Shown piece by piece: positions 13,511-26,404 of a stretch of 64,000 nucleotides of DNA. Source of the stretch: Ovis canadensis (taxonomy: Eukaryota; Chordata; Mammalia; Artiodactyla; Bovidae); assembly GCF_042477335.2 (NCBI RefSeq), contig NC_091251.1:32504501-32568500 (forward strand), given 5' to 3'. Positions within the stretch are counted from its first letter, which is position 1; each line of letters begins with the position of its first letter. The position numbers were made by a program, and so were the translations under genes. The notes beneath the pieces were generated by a model. The model did no database searches. It had not been told where the DNA came from and saw only the letters and a program-made list of their open reading frames with translations.

Positions 13511-14204
13511 ACTCGTCTTGGGGAACTCAGCACCAATTCAGAGTGGTGGTGGTGGTGGAGGGGGCAAAGAGCAGATCCATAATGTCAACTCAACACATGA
13601 GTGAGGGACCCTGGAAGTTAGTTAATGTCACTGAAGGGGCTCTGTGTAGTAGATGGTGGATTCAACCAGGGTTCTGCTTCCTGGCACACTGGCATCACAG
13701 GCTGGCCAGGAGTCAGGGCCCCTTAATTCTCCCCTATCTGGCACCTCCCCTCCCCTCAGTTTAATTAATACCACCCATTCAGGACTGTCTAGGACTACCC
13801 TTGGGTGAAGAAATGACTGTTTATTAAAGCAAGTTCATGGAAACCCCTTGTGAAGCCTAGTCTCCTCTCTGTGAAAACTGTAATAGAGGATAGGTGTGCA
13901 TGCCAGCAATCTGAGGGAATTAGGAGGGGGAGACCCAGGTCTTGCCCTTGATGGGCTCCATGTTGTGGAGAATCTACATTCATGTTCAAGAAAGAGGAGA
14001 AAACGCAAGACAGAAAAGAAGTGTGTGCTAAAGCATGCCTTGACCAATGAGATTTGAGGAGGGGTACTTCACTGAGGCTTGGAGGTAGCTAGGGAGCACT
14101 TCCTGGAGGAGGTGTCAAATTTGGTGAGAGATCAGCACTTTACAGCTTACACTTCATTTATTAAACCACATGAAATTTTTGTGGGCCAAATATGGTCAAA
14201 ACTT

Positions 14205-14345
14205 TCCAGCTTCACAAAGCTCAGCCTATCATTCGTACTCCCATTTGCAACCCAGAAAACTAAAGCCCAGAGACTTAAGTGACTTGCTAAACATCCCACA
14301 GCAAGAATATGATGGAACTGGAGCCCCACCTGAGGCTCTACAGGT
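14205..14345 (-). repeat. MIR-like fragment
   Basis: The antisense MIR core is seen as 'actcccatttgcaacccagaaaactaaagcccagagac' followed by 'gtgacttgctaaacatcccacagc'. The copy is strongly diverged. Confidence 0.5.
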
Positions 14346-15425
14346 CAGCCTCTTCTCTGCTGACCAGGTGACTCACACAGATGGGGTGGGGGCAGGCCCA
14401 GGTACAGGAGGGAGAGGCAGGTCTGAGTCTCATGTGGCTAAAGCGGAGAGCAAGTAAAGAATGGAGCCCCCACGTCTTTAGTCTCCCCCCTGCTTCACTC
14501 AGGTCTCACACAGTTTCCAGGCAGTTTCCAGCACTGCCTAGAAAGCCTGACATCTGCTCTGCACTGATCTGGTAACACAATACACAAGATCTGGGGACCC
14601 CAGCAAGGGGAAGGCCCTACCTCTGGACTGAGATAAGGAGGAGATCTGTGACTCTCCACTGCAGTGGAGAACTGAGTACCTCTGGGAGACAGATGTGTAC
14701 CCTGCCAGGCTGCAGGGGGCCTGGGTATTCCCAGAATGCAAACCCAGAAAAGATCTGGGTCCAAGAGAGCATGGGCTGGGGAGAACAGACTTCCTTCCCT
14801 GGAAGGAATGCTGAATATCAGAAGACCTGCTGGTGATACGGTGGGGATGTAGCTGACTATTACATACCAGTCTCAGATCAGTGCCACAATAGTGGCAATC
14901 TGCATGGGCAGAGGGGAATGGAAAATTCTGGAAGTTTATTTGCTCACGGTCTGAGGGCATTGCTCTTGCTTAAAGGGGCAGCTCTGGGATAGGGCAGTGG
15001 CTCCCACACTGTGTAATGCCAAGGTTTTGGGCAGTTCTGCTTGAAATTTAACCAGAAAAAGAGAGAACAATGTAGGATTTTTAGGGTAAGGTTGCCAACA
15101 TCCTTTCTTAGAAAGCTGTCTTTATCCTACTGTTATATCCTTGTTGCATCTTCTGTGTTAAAATGCGACTTTATGAAATCATAGTGCTGGGAGAGGGTAT
15201 TTCTCACGTCCCTGGCTAAATAAAAAGTTGGCATAGGATTTTGTGTTTGTTCCCCAGAATCATTTTTGAAATGTTATTCATCTGTGGATTCCAAAAGCCT
15301 GGAAGCCCCTGCTATAAACAATAGAGCGTGAGACCAGGAAACAGAAGCTATAGAATGAAATACTGTCATTTACTGCCCATGTATTCCTCAGTCTTCCTTG
15401 TGTGTAAGATGGGTTTAATGATATG

Positions 15426-15560
15426 TACTTCCTGGATCCCTGGTGGTTCAGTGGTTAAGACTCTGCACTTCCATGGCAGGGGGCTCAGGTTCAGTCCCTG
15501 GTCAGGGAATTACGATCCTGCATGCTGCGTGGCATGGCCAAAAAGGAAAAAAAAGAAAAA
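15426..15560 (+). mobile_element. CHR-type SINE
   Basis: 'ccctggtggttcagtggttaagactctgcacttcc', 'ggttcagtccctggtcaggga' and an A-rich tail identify a cetartiodactyl CHR-family SINE with a tRNA-derived head. It is flanked by AATGATATG (15417-15425) and AATGATGTG (15561-15569), a target duplication with one mismatch. Confidence 0.85.
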
Positions 15561-15569
15561 ATGATGTGA

Positions 15570-18439
15570 CTCTCCTAAATTATTTTGAAAACTACATGAG
15601 AAAACAAATGCAGTGGGCATGGCTTCTCAAGTGTGGTCTGTTCTTAATAAACACTGAGTGATGGAATGTTGAATGAAACCTGTGTTAGCCAAAAGAGGGG
15701 GAGACACTTGGCCTTAGGAATTCAATTTAGGTCATCTTAAAAATTGCTATTGGGATGAAAGGGATGCCTTGCTATACAGATTGCTTTTTCTGAATTCTCC
15801 ATCCTTGATATGTCCTGGCCAGGTGTCCAGAAGGCAGGCTTTCTTCTCTCTGGGGTAGGCACTTTTTTAGGTGGGATCAGAGGGAAATGACTCAGAGGTC
15901 ACACCCTTGAGCCTGTGCTCGAGACCATGCCCCCAATACATGTACAACTTCATCTTTCTGTTTATCACAGATACCATTCTGCCCGTGCACCTTCTGCTGT
16001 CCTCTGAAGCAGGTCTGCACTGTGGGCTGGATCAGAGATGTATCCACTTCCTACTGAGAGTCCTGATCTGGGGACTAGGCCCCTGAGAACCCATTGTATT
16101 CCTTCAGGTTTTTTATCTTCAGGCTTCCTGATGAAGAAATGGGAAGGCGGGGTAGGACACACAGGGAGCTGGCCAACTGGTTGTACATGTATGGAGAGAA
16201 AAAGTCAATCACTCAGTCTTGACCAAGCCCTTGGGTGTCCACCCCTGACCACAGCCACAACATGGATGGAGGCCAAGAAGGCAGAAAGATTCCCTAGCTT
16301 GGGCAGTTCCTAGTCTGGTTGAAGCAAAGAAAGGCTATCCCACCCAGAGGTTTGCAATCAAGGATCAGAGTAAGTGGTTCAGAAGCTCAGAGCAATGGTG
16401 CTCCTGAGCATGTATGGTCCAGGTAGGCTTCCTGGAGGAGGTGGAAAGTAAGCCAAGTTTTCTAGTAGGATTTTCTACTGGTGTATTTCCCCTAAGAAAG
16501 GGGGAAATAGTAAGTGGAGCAGCCTGGTAGGGGTGAGGCCTCTCTCAGTGGGGTAAACAAGGCAGGGCTAGAGTAAAGATCTAGTTTAAGGGGTCACTAA
16601 CCTGTTATCCTAAGCTTGTATTAGGAGAAAGTCTGCTGTCCCCATAGAAAAAGGGTATTGAGTCTTTCCAATCCCCTCTTCCCAACAACCTCCCCCAGGG
16701 GCCCCATGCCCACCCTTCCCCAATGATATTAAGGCACTAGTGAAAGATAGCCTCCTGCCAAGTTCAACTTCCTATTGGCCTTGCCAACTGCTTTCTTCTC
16801 AGCTCTGCCTGGTTTCTGTAGGATCTGGGAGTGTGAACTATTCTATTGTCCTCTTCTCCACCCCTGCCTCTGTGCAGGACCCCACCTGGGAGTGCCCGGT
16901 GCCCAGCTGAGCCCAGAGGCCTTTCATCTGCAGGCCAGCCCCAGCTCCTTATCCTGCACTCCCAGCTGTTCCCCCAGTACTCTGCCAGAGCCCTGGCCGG
17001 GACACCAGGCCCCTCTCCTCCCAGGGAGGCAGAAGAAAGATGTGCTGACAGCTCAGCCAGGCCTGGACTGTGTCTCTGTGTCCTGCTGGGGCTCCAGGGC
17101 GTCTGGGCCACCTGGACTCAGAGCCTGGCTGGAGAGTGAGGCACTTGGGGTGGGAGGAGGCCCCTGAGGTGCCGGCTGAGCCGAGCTGCCAAGAAGTAAG
17201 TACTAGAGATTCCTCTGCCCTATGTCTGGAATTCACAATCTATCAGGGCTGAAGTGAGTTTAGACAGGGGCCCTGGCGGTGGTTTCAGCAGCCGGGGCAG
17301 GAGGTGTCAGGGAGGGAAGGAAGAGACAGGATGGCCTGGGAGAGGGGGAAGAGTATGGGCAAATAGGGCAAGATGGAAGGGGTAGTGAGGAGATCTGGGA
17401 AGGTGGCGCTCACCCGGGAACATGAGGTGGCCCAGGGAGTGGGCTCATCGCCCTCCACAAGCACTGGGCTCCCCACTCCCAAGCTCTGCTTGTGCCATCC
17501 TCCCTGACATGCCCTCTGTCCCCTCCCCATGCCTCTGCATGTTCTTCTCCCGATTTCATGTCACTCCTTTCATTTGTTCGGTCACCCACCGGTTTATTTA
17601 TCTAGCCCAATGTAGAGAACCTCCTATATGATGCTAGAAGGTCCAGCCCCTGAGCTCCAGGCACCTCCGCTGTGGAAGGAATAAGACAGATACAGAAACT
17701 CCCATCTGGAAGCCAGGGACGGGGGTCATGTGATGTGGACAAGTGGCTGGAGAGCAGAGGAAGGAGGGGGAAGGGCATAGAGGAGGGGAACAGGGCAGAC
17801 GGTCATGTTTGAATTGGTCTCTGAAGAAGGCATGTGTGGTTTGGAAGAGTGGAGGCAGAGTGGTGGGTGCACCAGGCACCGGGACCCAGTGCACTGGGCT
17901 GGGTCTGGAGACCTCAGCCCTGGCATTGGGGAGCAGTGAGCAGCACGGTGGGTTCATTCTGGAGGCAAACAGAGGCGACTGGAACCAATTCAAGACAAGC
18001 CAGGACTTTGGGCGTGACCTTCAAGTTGTGCCCTGGGAGCCCAGCCGTGTGCTCAGCTCTGCAGTGAGGGAATGAGAAAAGAATCAGACAGTCTTTGCTC
18101 TTGGGAGCTCACAGTGGGATTGCAGAGACTGAAGGAAAACCACAAAACCATTTAGTCATCCTCCCAGAGACAGAGGCATGGACCCCCACCCCCCACCCCT
18201 GGGTGCAGGGAATGTGCCACAGCCAGGGCCAGGAGGCTGGTGGGGAGATCTGCTCTCCAGCTCCCTGCAAAGCACATCTTTTGTATGAGCCCCACGGCCC
18301 AGCCTCCCTCCCACAAACCCTGCACGTCAGGATAACCTGCTATTACATGAGCCTTCTGCTGGACGCCTTCCAGGGAGAGACAGTTCCACTGTGTAATGAA
18401 AGCTGTGCCCCACAGACTACCCTGCAGGGTCTAGAGCAG
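15570..18439. other. Intergenic stretch without recognised gene
   Basis: No exon, retrocopy or ruminant SINE is recognised. Weak L2-like phrases occur near 16425-16460 and 17810-17870. GC content is moderate around 16.85-17.2 kb but without CpG-island density. Confidence 0.55.
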
Positions 18440-20115
18440 AGTCAGAGTCAGGGAGAGGGTGATGGAGACTGTGACAGAGACTGATGGGAGCTATCATAGA
18501 CACTGTGAGAAGACTGTGACAGAGACTATGACAGCGGCTGTGACTGGGGTTGTGACAGAGGCTGTAATAGACACTTTGACAGCTGCTGTGACAGAGACTG
18601 ACGGGGGCTGTGACAGAGACTATGACACAAAGTGTAATAGAGACTATGACAGGGGCTGTGACAGAGGCTATGACATAAAGTGTAATAGAGACTGACAGAG
18701 ACTATGACACAAGGTGTAATAGAGACAATGACAGAAGGCTGTGACAGAGGCTATGACACAAGGTGTAATAGAGACAATGACGGGGCTGTGACAGAGGCTA
18801 TGACACAAGGTGTAATGGAGACAATGACGGGCTGTGACAGAGACTATGACACAAGGTGTAATAGAGACAATGACAAAAGGCTGTGACAGAGGCTATGACA
18901 CAAGGTGTAATAGAGACAATGACGGGGCTGTGACAGAGGCTATGACACAAGGTGTAATAGAGACAATGACAAAAGGCTGTGACAGAGGCTATGACACAAG
19001 GTGTAATAGAGACAATGACGGGCTGTGACAGAGACTATGACACAAGGTGTAATGGAGACAATGACAGGGGCTGTGACAGAGGCTAAGACACAAGGTGTAA
19101 TGGAGACAATGACGGGCTGTGACAGAGACTATGACACAAGGTGTAATGGAGACAATGACGGGCTGTGACAGAGACCATGACACAAGGTGTAATGGAGACA
19201 ATGACGGGCTGTGACAGAGACTATGACACAAGGTGTAATAGAGACAATGACAAAAGGCTGTGACAGAGACTATGACACAAGGTGTAATAGAGACAATGAC
19301 AAAAGGCTGTGACAGAGGCTATGACACAAGGTGTAATAGAGACAATGACGGGGCTGTGACAGAGGCTATGACACAAGGTGTAATAGAGACAATGACAAAA
19401 GGCTGTGACAGAGGCTATGACACAAGGTGTAATGGAGACAATGACAGGGGCTGTGACAGAGGCTAAGACACAAGGTGTAATAGAGACTATGACAGAGACT
19501 ATGACACAAGGTGTAATGGAGACTATGATGGGGGCTGTGACAGGGGCTATGACACAAGGTGTAATAGAGATTATGACAGGGACTGTGACAGGGGCTTTGA
19601 CAGAAGCTGTGACAGAGACTGATGGGGCTGTGACAGAAACAATGACAGAGGCTGTAATAGAGACTGTGGCAGGGCTATGACAGGGGCTGTGGCAGAGACT
19701 GTGATAGGGGCTGTGATAGAGACTATGACCAAGTCTATGATAGGAGTCGTGCCAGGAGCTGTGATAGAGGCCTTGTGACAGGGACTTTGATGGGCTGTGC
19801 AAGGGCTGTCACAGAGGCTGTGGCAGAAGTTGGACAGGAATTGTAATGAGCTGTGTCAGAGGCTGTGACAGAGGCAGTAACAGGCTCTGACAAGGGACTG
19901 TGACAGGAGCTATGACAGAGGCTGTGATAGAGATTGCGTCGGGGCTGTGACAGACACTGTAACGGAAACTATGACGGAGGCTGTGAGGCTGGCAGGAACT
20001 ATGACAGACGCTGTGGTAGAGGCTGTAACAGGACTGTGATGGAGACTGTGTCAAAGGCTGTGACACCATGACAGATGTTGTGACAGGGTCTGACACAGGA
20101 ACTGTGACAGGGACT
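18440..20115. repeat. Higher-order minisatellite array
   Basis: A tandem array of GCTGTGACAGAG-type units. Between about 18.69 and 19.50 kb the period is regular: copies starting GCTGTG at 18738, 18785, 18831, 18880, 18927, 18976, 19022, 19070, 19116, 19162, 19208, 19257, 19306, 19353, 19402 and 19450 give spacings of 46, 47, 48 or 49 bp. Each repeat combines three similar sub-units of about 15-16 bp (around TGTGACAGAG, GACACAAGGTGTAA and TAGAGACAATGAC). Both flanks consist of more degenerate single sub-units. It reads open for long stretches in several frames on both strands, as expected from a stop-free repeat, so no protein is called. Confidence 0.95.
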
Positions 20116-20654
20116 AGGCCAGGACCGAGACGGAAGTGTGACTGTCTGGAGCCACAGTCAGAGTTGGGACAACAGTTCCTGGAGCCCAGGCCCACACTCC
20201 CACGGCCGACGGCGCAGTTGGCGGTGACAGCAGCAACACTGCAAACACACAGGCCCAGCCAGGCCCAGGCGTCTGTGGAGCCGCCAACAGGCTGAAGCTG
20301 CCACAGGAAGAGCGCGAGAGGGAGGTGAGCGAGGCCGATTTCCACCAACTCTTCCGAGCGTCCCTGTTCGTCCTTCCAGGTGCAAGTTTCTGGGTTGCAG
20401 TTTCCTTACTACGCCGGCCTTGGGGAGAATCAGCTCGCAGGGTGAGACAGGGGATAATGTGGACTGACCGAGGGGCCCTGCGAGACTTCGAGTTAGTGCA
20501 AGGGGTCCCTGAATCTCCATGGCCTCCCCAGGCACAGCCTGCTGACTGAATAAGAAATGTGCCTTCCATGGATATGAACAACCATTTCTCCCGTGTGTGG
20601 GTGCTAGTGTGATGAGTAAAACAGAAATGTGTTTTAAAGCATAACTGAATTCAT
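20116..20654. other. Unique sequence next to the minisatellite
   Basis: About 0.5 kb of moderately GC-rich sequence with no recognised repeat or exon. Confidence 0.5.
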
Positions 20655-20890
20655 AGTCATGATAACTAACATTTAAAGAGTGCCAGGCGCTGCGCCAAAT
20701 ACTTAGCATGGATTAGCTTGTGTAATCCTTGCTAGATCCCTGCCAGGTAAGGTGAATTATCCCCATTTTACAGATGATTAAATTGAGGCTGGAGAGGATG
20801 ACTGAGTTGTCCACCCTCCCACGGATAGAGGAAGAGCCAGGGTTTGCAGGCAGTTACGTCTGACCCAGTCTCTTACCATCGCCTACCACT
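20655..20890 (-). repeat. MIR SINE
   Basis: Antisense MIR in order: 'gtgccaggcgctgcgccaaatacttagcatggatta', 'ttatccccattttacagatgattaaattgaggc', then the accuracy-degraded 'gccagggtttgcaggcag' end. It is nearly full length. Confidence 0.8.
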
Positions 20891-21059
20891 GGCCGTGTTC
20901 TCCACGGCAGCTGCTCCCATGTCAGATATATTTTGAGGTTTCAAAGTCAGAACTTTTGTTTTCAGTGAAAAAGAGGTCCCTGTACTCCAACTGGACCTAC
21001 TGGGAAGCATTCCTCCAGCCCATGGGCATTTCGGGACTTCATCTCTCTGCCGCTCCGTG

Positions 21060-21240
21060 TGGTAATGGTTCAATCGCTAAGTCATGTCCAACAATTGCGA
21101 CTCCATGGACTGCAGACAATTAGGCTCCTCTGTCCCTGAGATTTCTCAGGCAAGAATACTGAAATGGGTTGCTGTTTTCTTCTCTAGGGGATCTTCCTGA
21201 GCCAGGAATTGAACCCAGGTCTCCAGCATTGCAGGGGATT
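21060..21240 (-). mobile_element. Bov-tA SINE
   Basis: Antisense copy with 'aagtcatgtccaacaattgcgactccatggactgcag', 'caggcaagaatactgaaatgggttgc' and 'gaacccaggtctccagcattgcagg'. It is a ruminant-specific SINE with a tRNA-derived head and a BovB-derived body. The 5' (tRNA) end appears truncated. Confidence 0.85.
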
Positions 21241-22459
21241 AATGATGAGCAGGACATGATTTTCTGCTCAAGGAAAGCACAGGATAGCTCTAACAATTCC
21301 AAGGCTGTGGTGGTCATTGCAGCTCTTGGTCAGGCTCTCACTGACCGACGTGGGTCATACGGTTCTAGACAAGCAGTCACTGTCCTGTCTTGCTGTGCTA
21401 ACTCTGAAATCTGTTCTGATGGCCCCTTGTCTCAACACCCTTCTGGAGTCATGTTCAGAAGGGAATTCTCGGCCAGGTCCCTTGAGAACAGAGATCTTTT
21501 CACAGAGACCACCCTCCTCTGCTGTCCTTGAGGGATGGATCACAGACCACCCCCAGCCCGCGGTCAGGGGTGGTGGCATGGCTAGTCCCTTTTGCTTCTC
21601 CCAGACCACTGCACCTCTACCATCCATAACACTCCACCCCGCCCGCTCCTCTGAGGCTTGCAAGCCACATCCCCTCATGGCTGTCACCAGGGTCATTCCC
21701 AGCTGGCTTCCTACCCACCTGGAGAGGGCTCCACGTGGACCATGGCCCTGACTCTGGATGCTCAGAGCCCTTCTCAACCTCAGTCACCCTCTCCATGGCT
21801 ATCACTTAGCAGCGGTCCACATTCTGCAATCTGAAGTTCAGGCTCCCTCGTCTGACCTCAGCCTCTGCTCCTTCCACCCTCTCTGGATCTTCCCTTCACA
21901 CCTGCTTTTTGATGATACAGTGAGCCCTGTCCACATCCCACATGAAGGAAGTCTCATCCCTTCCTTCCCCAGCTTCTACTTCAAGACCCACCAACCACCT
22001 CAGCCTTTACCTCCAGTGCCCTCTGCTCTCTTGTTCCAGCCTCACAATCTTTTTTGATTGTCAAATTGGAAACACCAGCCCTGGGTCAGTGCAGCCACCC
22101 ACCTTCTCTGAGGTTCTGGCCTACAGCAGCCCTGTGTGGCCAGGGAAAAAGCCACACAGCCACCCAAGTTTGTTCTTGCTCAAGTTCATTGTCTAGATGC
22201 CTCAGTGCAACCCGCCTGGCAACCCCATTGTGTTTTCCTATCTACCTTGTCTTCATCCATCAGTTACCAGTTCCCCACAGTGTTCAACCTCTTCCTGCAG
22301 GATCCTTCCCACCCACATTTAAACCTAAGCACATCTTTTCTCTCCAAAAAAGGTCCTCCCTGAACCCCACTGTCACTTTCTGTCCTGTCCCTAATCTTCT
22401 TAAAGGGTGGTCTTCACTTGCCTTCCTTTCTCAACTGCCACTCATGCCAGGCAAGTTTG
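21241..22459. other. Intergenic stretch, no gene recognised
   Basis: Pyrimidine-rich sequence with 'tctgctccttccaccc'-type phrases that may be a very old L2 or LTR relic. I could not assign it to a family and saw no exon. Confidence 0.4.
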
Positions 22460-24745
22460 GCCTTGGAGTACAAAATTAAGCAGGGCAAAGGCTAACAGAG
22501 TTTGGTCAAGAGAATGTGCATTGGTCATAGCAAACACCCTTTTCCAACAACATAAGAGATGACTACACATGGACATCTCCAAATGGTCAGTACTGAACTC
22601 AGATTGATTATGTTCTTTGTAGCCAAAGATGGAGAAGCTCTATACAGCCAGCAAAAACAAGATTCAGATCTGACAGTAGCTCAGATCATGAGCTCCGTAT
22701 TGAAAAATTCAGGTGTAATTTGAAGAAAGTAGGAAAAACCACTAGGCTATTCAGGTAGACCTAAATCAAATCCCTTATGTCTATATAGTGGAGGTGATGA
22801 ATAGATTCAGGGGATTAGATCTGGTAGACAGAATGCCTGAAGAGCTATGGATGGAGATTCGTAACATTGTACAGGAGGCAGTGACCAAAACCATTCCAAA
22901 GAGAAAGAAATGCAAGAAGGCAAAGTTGTTGTCTGAGGAAGCTTTACAAATTGTTGAGGGAAGAAGAGAAGCAAAAGGCAAGGGAGAAAGGGAAAGATAT
23001 ACCCATCTGAATGCAGAATTCCAGAGAATAGCAAGAATGGGAAAGACTAGAGGTCTCTTCAATAAAATTGGAGATATCAGGGAAACATTTCATGCAAGGA
23101 TGGGCACAATAAAGAACAGAAGTGGTAAGAACCTAAGAGAAGCAGAAGAGATTAAGAAGAGGTGGCAAGAATACGCAAAAGAACTATACAAAAAAGATCT
23201 TAATGACCTGGATAACCACAATGGTGTGGTCACTTACCTACAGCCAGACATCCTGGAATATGAAGTCAAGTGAGCCTTAAGAAGTATTACTATGAACAAG
23301 GCTAGTGGAAGTGATAGAATTCCAGCTGAGCTATTTCAAATCCTAAAAAGTGCCGTTAGAGTGTTGCACTCAATATACCAGAAAATTTGGAAAACTCAGC
23401 AGTGGCCACAGGGCTGGAAAAGGTCAGTTTTCATTCTGATCCCAAAGAAGAGCAATGCCAAAGAATGTTCAAACTACCATACAATTGTGCTCATTTCATA
23501 TGCTAGCAAAGTAATGCTCAAAATCCTTCAAGCTAGGCTTCAGCAGTTCATGAACCGAGAACTTCCACATGTACAAGCTGGGTTTCGAAGAGGCAGAGGA
23601 ACCAGAGATCAAATTGCCAGCATCCGCTGGATCATAGAGAAAGCAAAGGAATTTCAGAAAAGCATCTACTTCTGCTTCGTTGACTATACTAAAGCCTTTG
23701 ACTGTGTGGATCATGACAAACTGTGGAAAATTCTTAAAGAGATGGAAATACCAGACCACCTTACCTGTCTCCTGAGAAACCTGAATGCAGGCCAAAAAGT
23801 AACAGTTAGAACCTTACGTGGAACAACTGACTGGTTCCAAACTGGGAAAGGAGTATGTTAAGGCTGTGTATTGTCACCCTGCTTATTTAACTTCTATGCA
23901 GAGTACATCATGAGAAATGCTGGGCTGGATGAAGCACAAGCTAGAATCAAGACTGCTGGGAGAAATATCAAGAACCTCAGATAGACAGATGACACCACCC
24001 TAAAGGCAGAAAGTGAAGAGAATCTAAAGAGCCTCTTGATGAAGATGAAAGAGGAGAGTGAGAAAGCTGGCTTAAAACTCAACATTCAAAAACACTAAGA
24101 TCATGGCATCTGGTCGCATCGCTTCATGGTAATAGAAGGGGAAAAAGTGGAAGCAGTGACAAATTTTATTTTCTTGTGCTCCAAAATCACTGCAGGCAGT
24201 GACTGCAAACTCAAAATTAAAAGGCCCTTGTTTCTTGGAAGGAAAGCTATGACAAACCTAGACACATATTAAAAAGCAGAGACGTCACTTTGCCGATAAA
24301 TGTCCATATAGTCAAAGCTATGGTTTTTCCAGCAGTCATGTACAGATGTGAGAGTTGGAGCACTGAAGAATTGATACTTTTGATTTGTGGTGCTGGACAA
24401 GACTCTTGAGAGTCCCTTGGGCTGCAAGAAAATCAAACCAGTTCGTCCTAAAGGAAATCAACCCTGAGTATTCATTGGAAGGACTGATGCTGAAGCTCCA
24501 ATATTTGGCCACCTGATATGAAGAGCTGACTCATTAGAAAAGACCCTGATGCTGGGAAAGATTGAGGGCAGGAGGAGAAGAGAGTGATAGAGGATGAGCT
24601 GGCTAGACAACATCACTGACTCAATGGATGTGAAGTTTTGCACACTCCAGGAGATAGTGCAAGACTGGGGAGCCTGGCATACTGCAGTCAGTGGGGTCAC
24701 AAAGAATCAGAAAGGACTGAGCGACTCAACAACAGCAACTACTAC
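22460..24745 (+). mobile_element. BovB (RTE) LINE, 5'-truncated and inactive
   Basis: About 2.3 kb of a non-LTR retrotransposon of the RTE clade. It starts inside the endonuclease domain, whose C-terminal SDH box is visible at 22681-22689. A reverse transcriptase follows (fingers 'LIPKKSNAKECSNY', motif A 'FCFVDYTKAFD') and then the BovB 3' end. The frame is broken several times: a stop replaces Gln after 'GKGVC' at 23859-23861, the catalytic YADD box has become stop-Thr-Asp-Asp (23982-23993), a one-base shift lies near 24092, and about 60 bp appears deleted near 23037. The 3' end is 'gactgagcgactcaacaacag'. It cannot make a working reverse transcriptase. Confidence 0.93.
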
Positions 24746-25229
24746 TCATTCCTTAGCCCACAGGCTGGGCTTCATTACACATTGTGTCTTCAGCAAGGCC
24801 AAATCCACCTTCCATTCCTGTTCCTATGTGGCCCCTGAGCATCGTGTGATGCTGCTGACCGCTCGTCCTCCCCTATTCTCCTCCCTTGACTTCAGGAATA
24901 CATATTCTTCTAATTTTCTCTCTGTACCTCTGGCCAGTCCTAGATTTCCCTTGTGAGGGAAGAAGGCCTCTTTTTCTGGCTCTTCACCTGTTGGCATTGT
25001 TCCTAAGTCGGTTGCCAGCCCTTTATTCTCTTGTGTGATCTGTATCCCTGGACATTCACATCCAGGCCTTCCCATCCTTGCCTTCAGCCCAGACCGCTCC
25101 CCTGGACTCCAGACCTGTTTGACCAATGGCCTCTTGGATGTCTTACAAGTACCCTTCTACTTGCTCTTCTCCAAAGACCCCCTGTTCTTCCACTCTGTGA
25201 ATGATGCCAACATCTTTCCAGTGGATAAA
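24746..25229. other. Intergenic stretch, possibly old L2
   Basis: Pyrimidine-rich sequence continuous in character with the L2 relic that follows. No exon is recognised. Confidence 0.4.
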
Positions 25230-25670
25230 GCCAGAAACCTGGGCATCATTCCTGATGTCTTCCTCCACCCCCACTTCCCACATCCAATCAATTCAAAAAT
25301 CTTGCTGTTTTTCTGTTAGAAGCATCTCTCAAATATATCTACTTCTTACCATGCCCAATGACACAACTTCAGATTATTTCTTGCCTAGGCTATGGCAGCA
25401 GCCTCATAACTGTTCTCTCCGCATCCAGCCTTGTGTTATTAGAATCCATTATCCACAATGCTGCCAGAGTGGTTTTCCAAAATGTAAAAATGGCTATGTT
25501 TACTGAAGACTCTTCAGTGACTTCCTCTGGAATTAGGATAAAACCCAAAGTCTCTAACTTGGTAAGCAAGCTACTTTTTAGCCTGGCTGACAGTAATTCC
25601 CCAGACTTCCCTCTCAGCAATGCCCTCCTTACCCTGGCACCCTCCACCCATGCACACTCATAGGCTTTCA
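25230..25670 (+). repeat. L2 LINE relic
   Basis: 'gccagaaacctgggcatcattcctgatgtcttcctcc', 'cttgcctaggctatggcagcagcctcataactg', 'ccacaatgctgccagagtggttttccaaaa' and 'cagtgacttcctctggaattaggataaaacccaaagtc' appear in the order and orientation of the mammalian L2 3' coding part. It is too diverged to hold a frame. Confidence 0.7.
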
Positions 25671-26404
25671 GCTTGTAGTGATGGGGACTCTGTTGTTAAT
25701 GGCTGAGCTGGTGATTATGGAGATATCAGTTGTTGATAATTATGGTGATAACTTTAAAACATCGCCCACCGCATTTCAAAGGCAATCTTTGGAGGCAGAC
25801 CCCATTCCACAGTGCTCCCTTGCTCCTATCTCCCATTTGTTTATGGGTGCCTATCTCAGGACCATCTCTCCTGGGGATTATTTTAGGAGTTTCTGGTCAG
25901 GACTGTGGTCCCATGTTGACTCTTAGATATCAGCCCGAACCTGCATCCAATGTACATCTCTTTCCAGCCGTGAGTTGGGCTCAGCATGTTGCTGAAGGAG
26001 CAGCAGTAGCAATGATGGTAGAGGAGCAAGGTGATACATGCAAAGATGCCGCTGCTGACAGGACCGGGTGGGGAGACAGACAAGATCTGCCAGGGGACTG
26101 TAGGAAAGGGCTCCAGCCAGCTCTCTCTGCTGTGACTCTCTGTGATCAGCCTGCGGGGTGCTTTGTCCTCAGAAGCTTCGCTCGGCAGCCCTGACTAGCC
26201 AACTACCCTCCATACACGTTCAGGACTGGTGGCCTAACCCACTTCACGGGGCCCTTGGTTTGCCAGGCTAGGGATCTGATACTCCTGGTGTGGACAACAT
26301 TACCGTTTATTTGCATCTCTAAATATGCATGAAGGTGATTTTCCTAAAGTGGGGAAGGTGGTTGGGGTTAGGAAGAAAGGAGATGATGAAAAGGCATCTG
26401 CCCC

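Larger units (their letters stand above)
12331..15416. other. HCN4 5' flank, mostly unique sequence with old repeats
   Basis: No coding exon is recognised. An L2-like relic lies at about 13335-13510 (sense), a short TGG repeat near 13543, an antisense L2-like phrase ('cttcctggaggaggtg') near 14100 and a MIR core near 14245. The rest shows no identifiable feature. Confidence 0.6.

Noticed and set aside
14985..15310. Possible hAT-type element ('cagtggctcccacactg' to 'aagcccctgctat')
   Set aside because: The ends look weakly like inverted repeats, but no 8-bp duplication could be matched and the interior was not recognised.
19221..19802. 193-codon open frame (and others on both strands) in the minisatellite
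   Set aside because: The repeat unit lacks stops in several frames, so open stretches are expected. The peptides are pure repeats (CHSLCHSP type), with no promoter or splice context and no domain.
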